Part shown: positions 20,622 through 20,622 of the stretch, one piece after another | Layout: each line of letters opens with the position of its first letter | Position numbering within the stretch: position 1 is the stretch's first letter | Assembly: GCA_964504455.1 (NCBI GenBank) | Contig: CAZDDY010000006.1 | Coordinates: 1-20,622 of the forward strand | Direction: 5' to 3' | Length of the DNA stretch: 20,622 nucleotides | From: CAZDDY01 sp964504455 | GTDB taxonomy: Bacteria > Patescibacteriota > Minisyncoccia > Phycocordibacterales > UBA9973 | Made by a program: the position numbers and the translations under genes | The notes under the pieces: generated by a model | What the model was told of the DNA's origin: nothing | Database searches by the model: none | What the model saw: only the letters and a program-made list of their open reading frames with translations

Positions 20622-20622
20622 T

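Overview
The window looks like a chromosomal segment from a Patescibacteria/CPR bacterium, most likely a parcubacterium. It is AT-rich, with tightly packed genes, few recognisable Shine-Dalgarno sites, and the Ala/Thr/Gly-rich type IV pilins with short C-terminal disulfide loops that are common in that group. The L11 gene has no L1 gene after it, which fits Parcubacteria lineages reported to lack uL1. The standard code applies: the prepilin peptidase gene ends on TGA in an ATGA overlap with the next start, which argues against the UGA=Gly code of Gracilibacteria and Absconditabacteria. The placement rests on sequence reading only.

Layout from left to right. (1) Positions 1-240 hold a 5'-truncated tRNA-Asp, its terminator, and a structured non-coding stretch containing a partial copy of the tRNA 3' end. 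(2) Positions 268-1725 hold a divergent pair, an NlpC/P60 hydrolase (-) and a stomatin-like SPFH membrane protein (+), with facing sigma-70-type promoters. (3) Positions 1769-4343 (-) hold gatC and gatA, then a two-TM protein with a HEPN-like C-terminal domain. (4) Positions 4362-13730 (-) are a type IV pilus locus: pilT, pilC, two related pilins, a third pilin-like protein, prepilin peptidase pilD, a set of four minor pilins resembling GspH/J/I/K, and then NAD+-dependent DNA ligase ligA 2 nt later. (5) Positions 13815-17870 (-) are tuf-rpsJ-rplC-rplD-rplW-rplB, a short version of the S10 operon that stops at a strong terminator after L2. (6) Positions 18198-18608 (+) encode a degenerate receiver-like protein. 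(7) Positions 18664-20461 (-) hold secE-nusG, a lone type IV pilin, and rplK.

The pilus block supplies a retraction ATPase, platform protein, peptidase, pilin subunits and a probable tip-initiation complex. No assembly ATPase (PilB) or PilMNO is present here, so those must lie elsewhere. The translation genes cover elongation factor Tu, ribosomal proteins, transcription-translation coupling (NusG), secretion (SecE) and the Asn/Gln-tRNA amidotransferase.

The less ordinary signals are: a tRNA-Asp 3'-end duplication that closes a predicted three-way-junction RNA; -10 boxes placed 6-9 nt before several ATGs, implying leaderless mRNAs; hairpin-rich leaders ahead of tuf and secE, the former with an intrinsic terminator; a LigA whose zinc finger has lost two of four cysteines; a membrane-anchored HEPN-like protein; an orphan receiver-like protein without a phospho-acceptor Asp; and a 54-nt perfect repeat between two otherwise diverged pilin genes. 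I did not find a complete new defence or mobile system.
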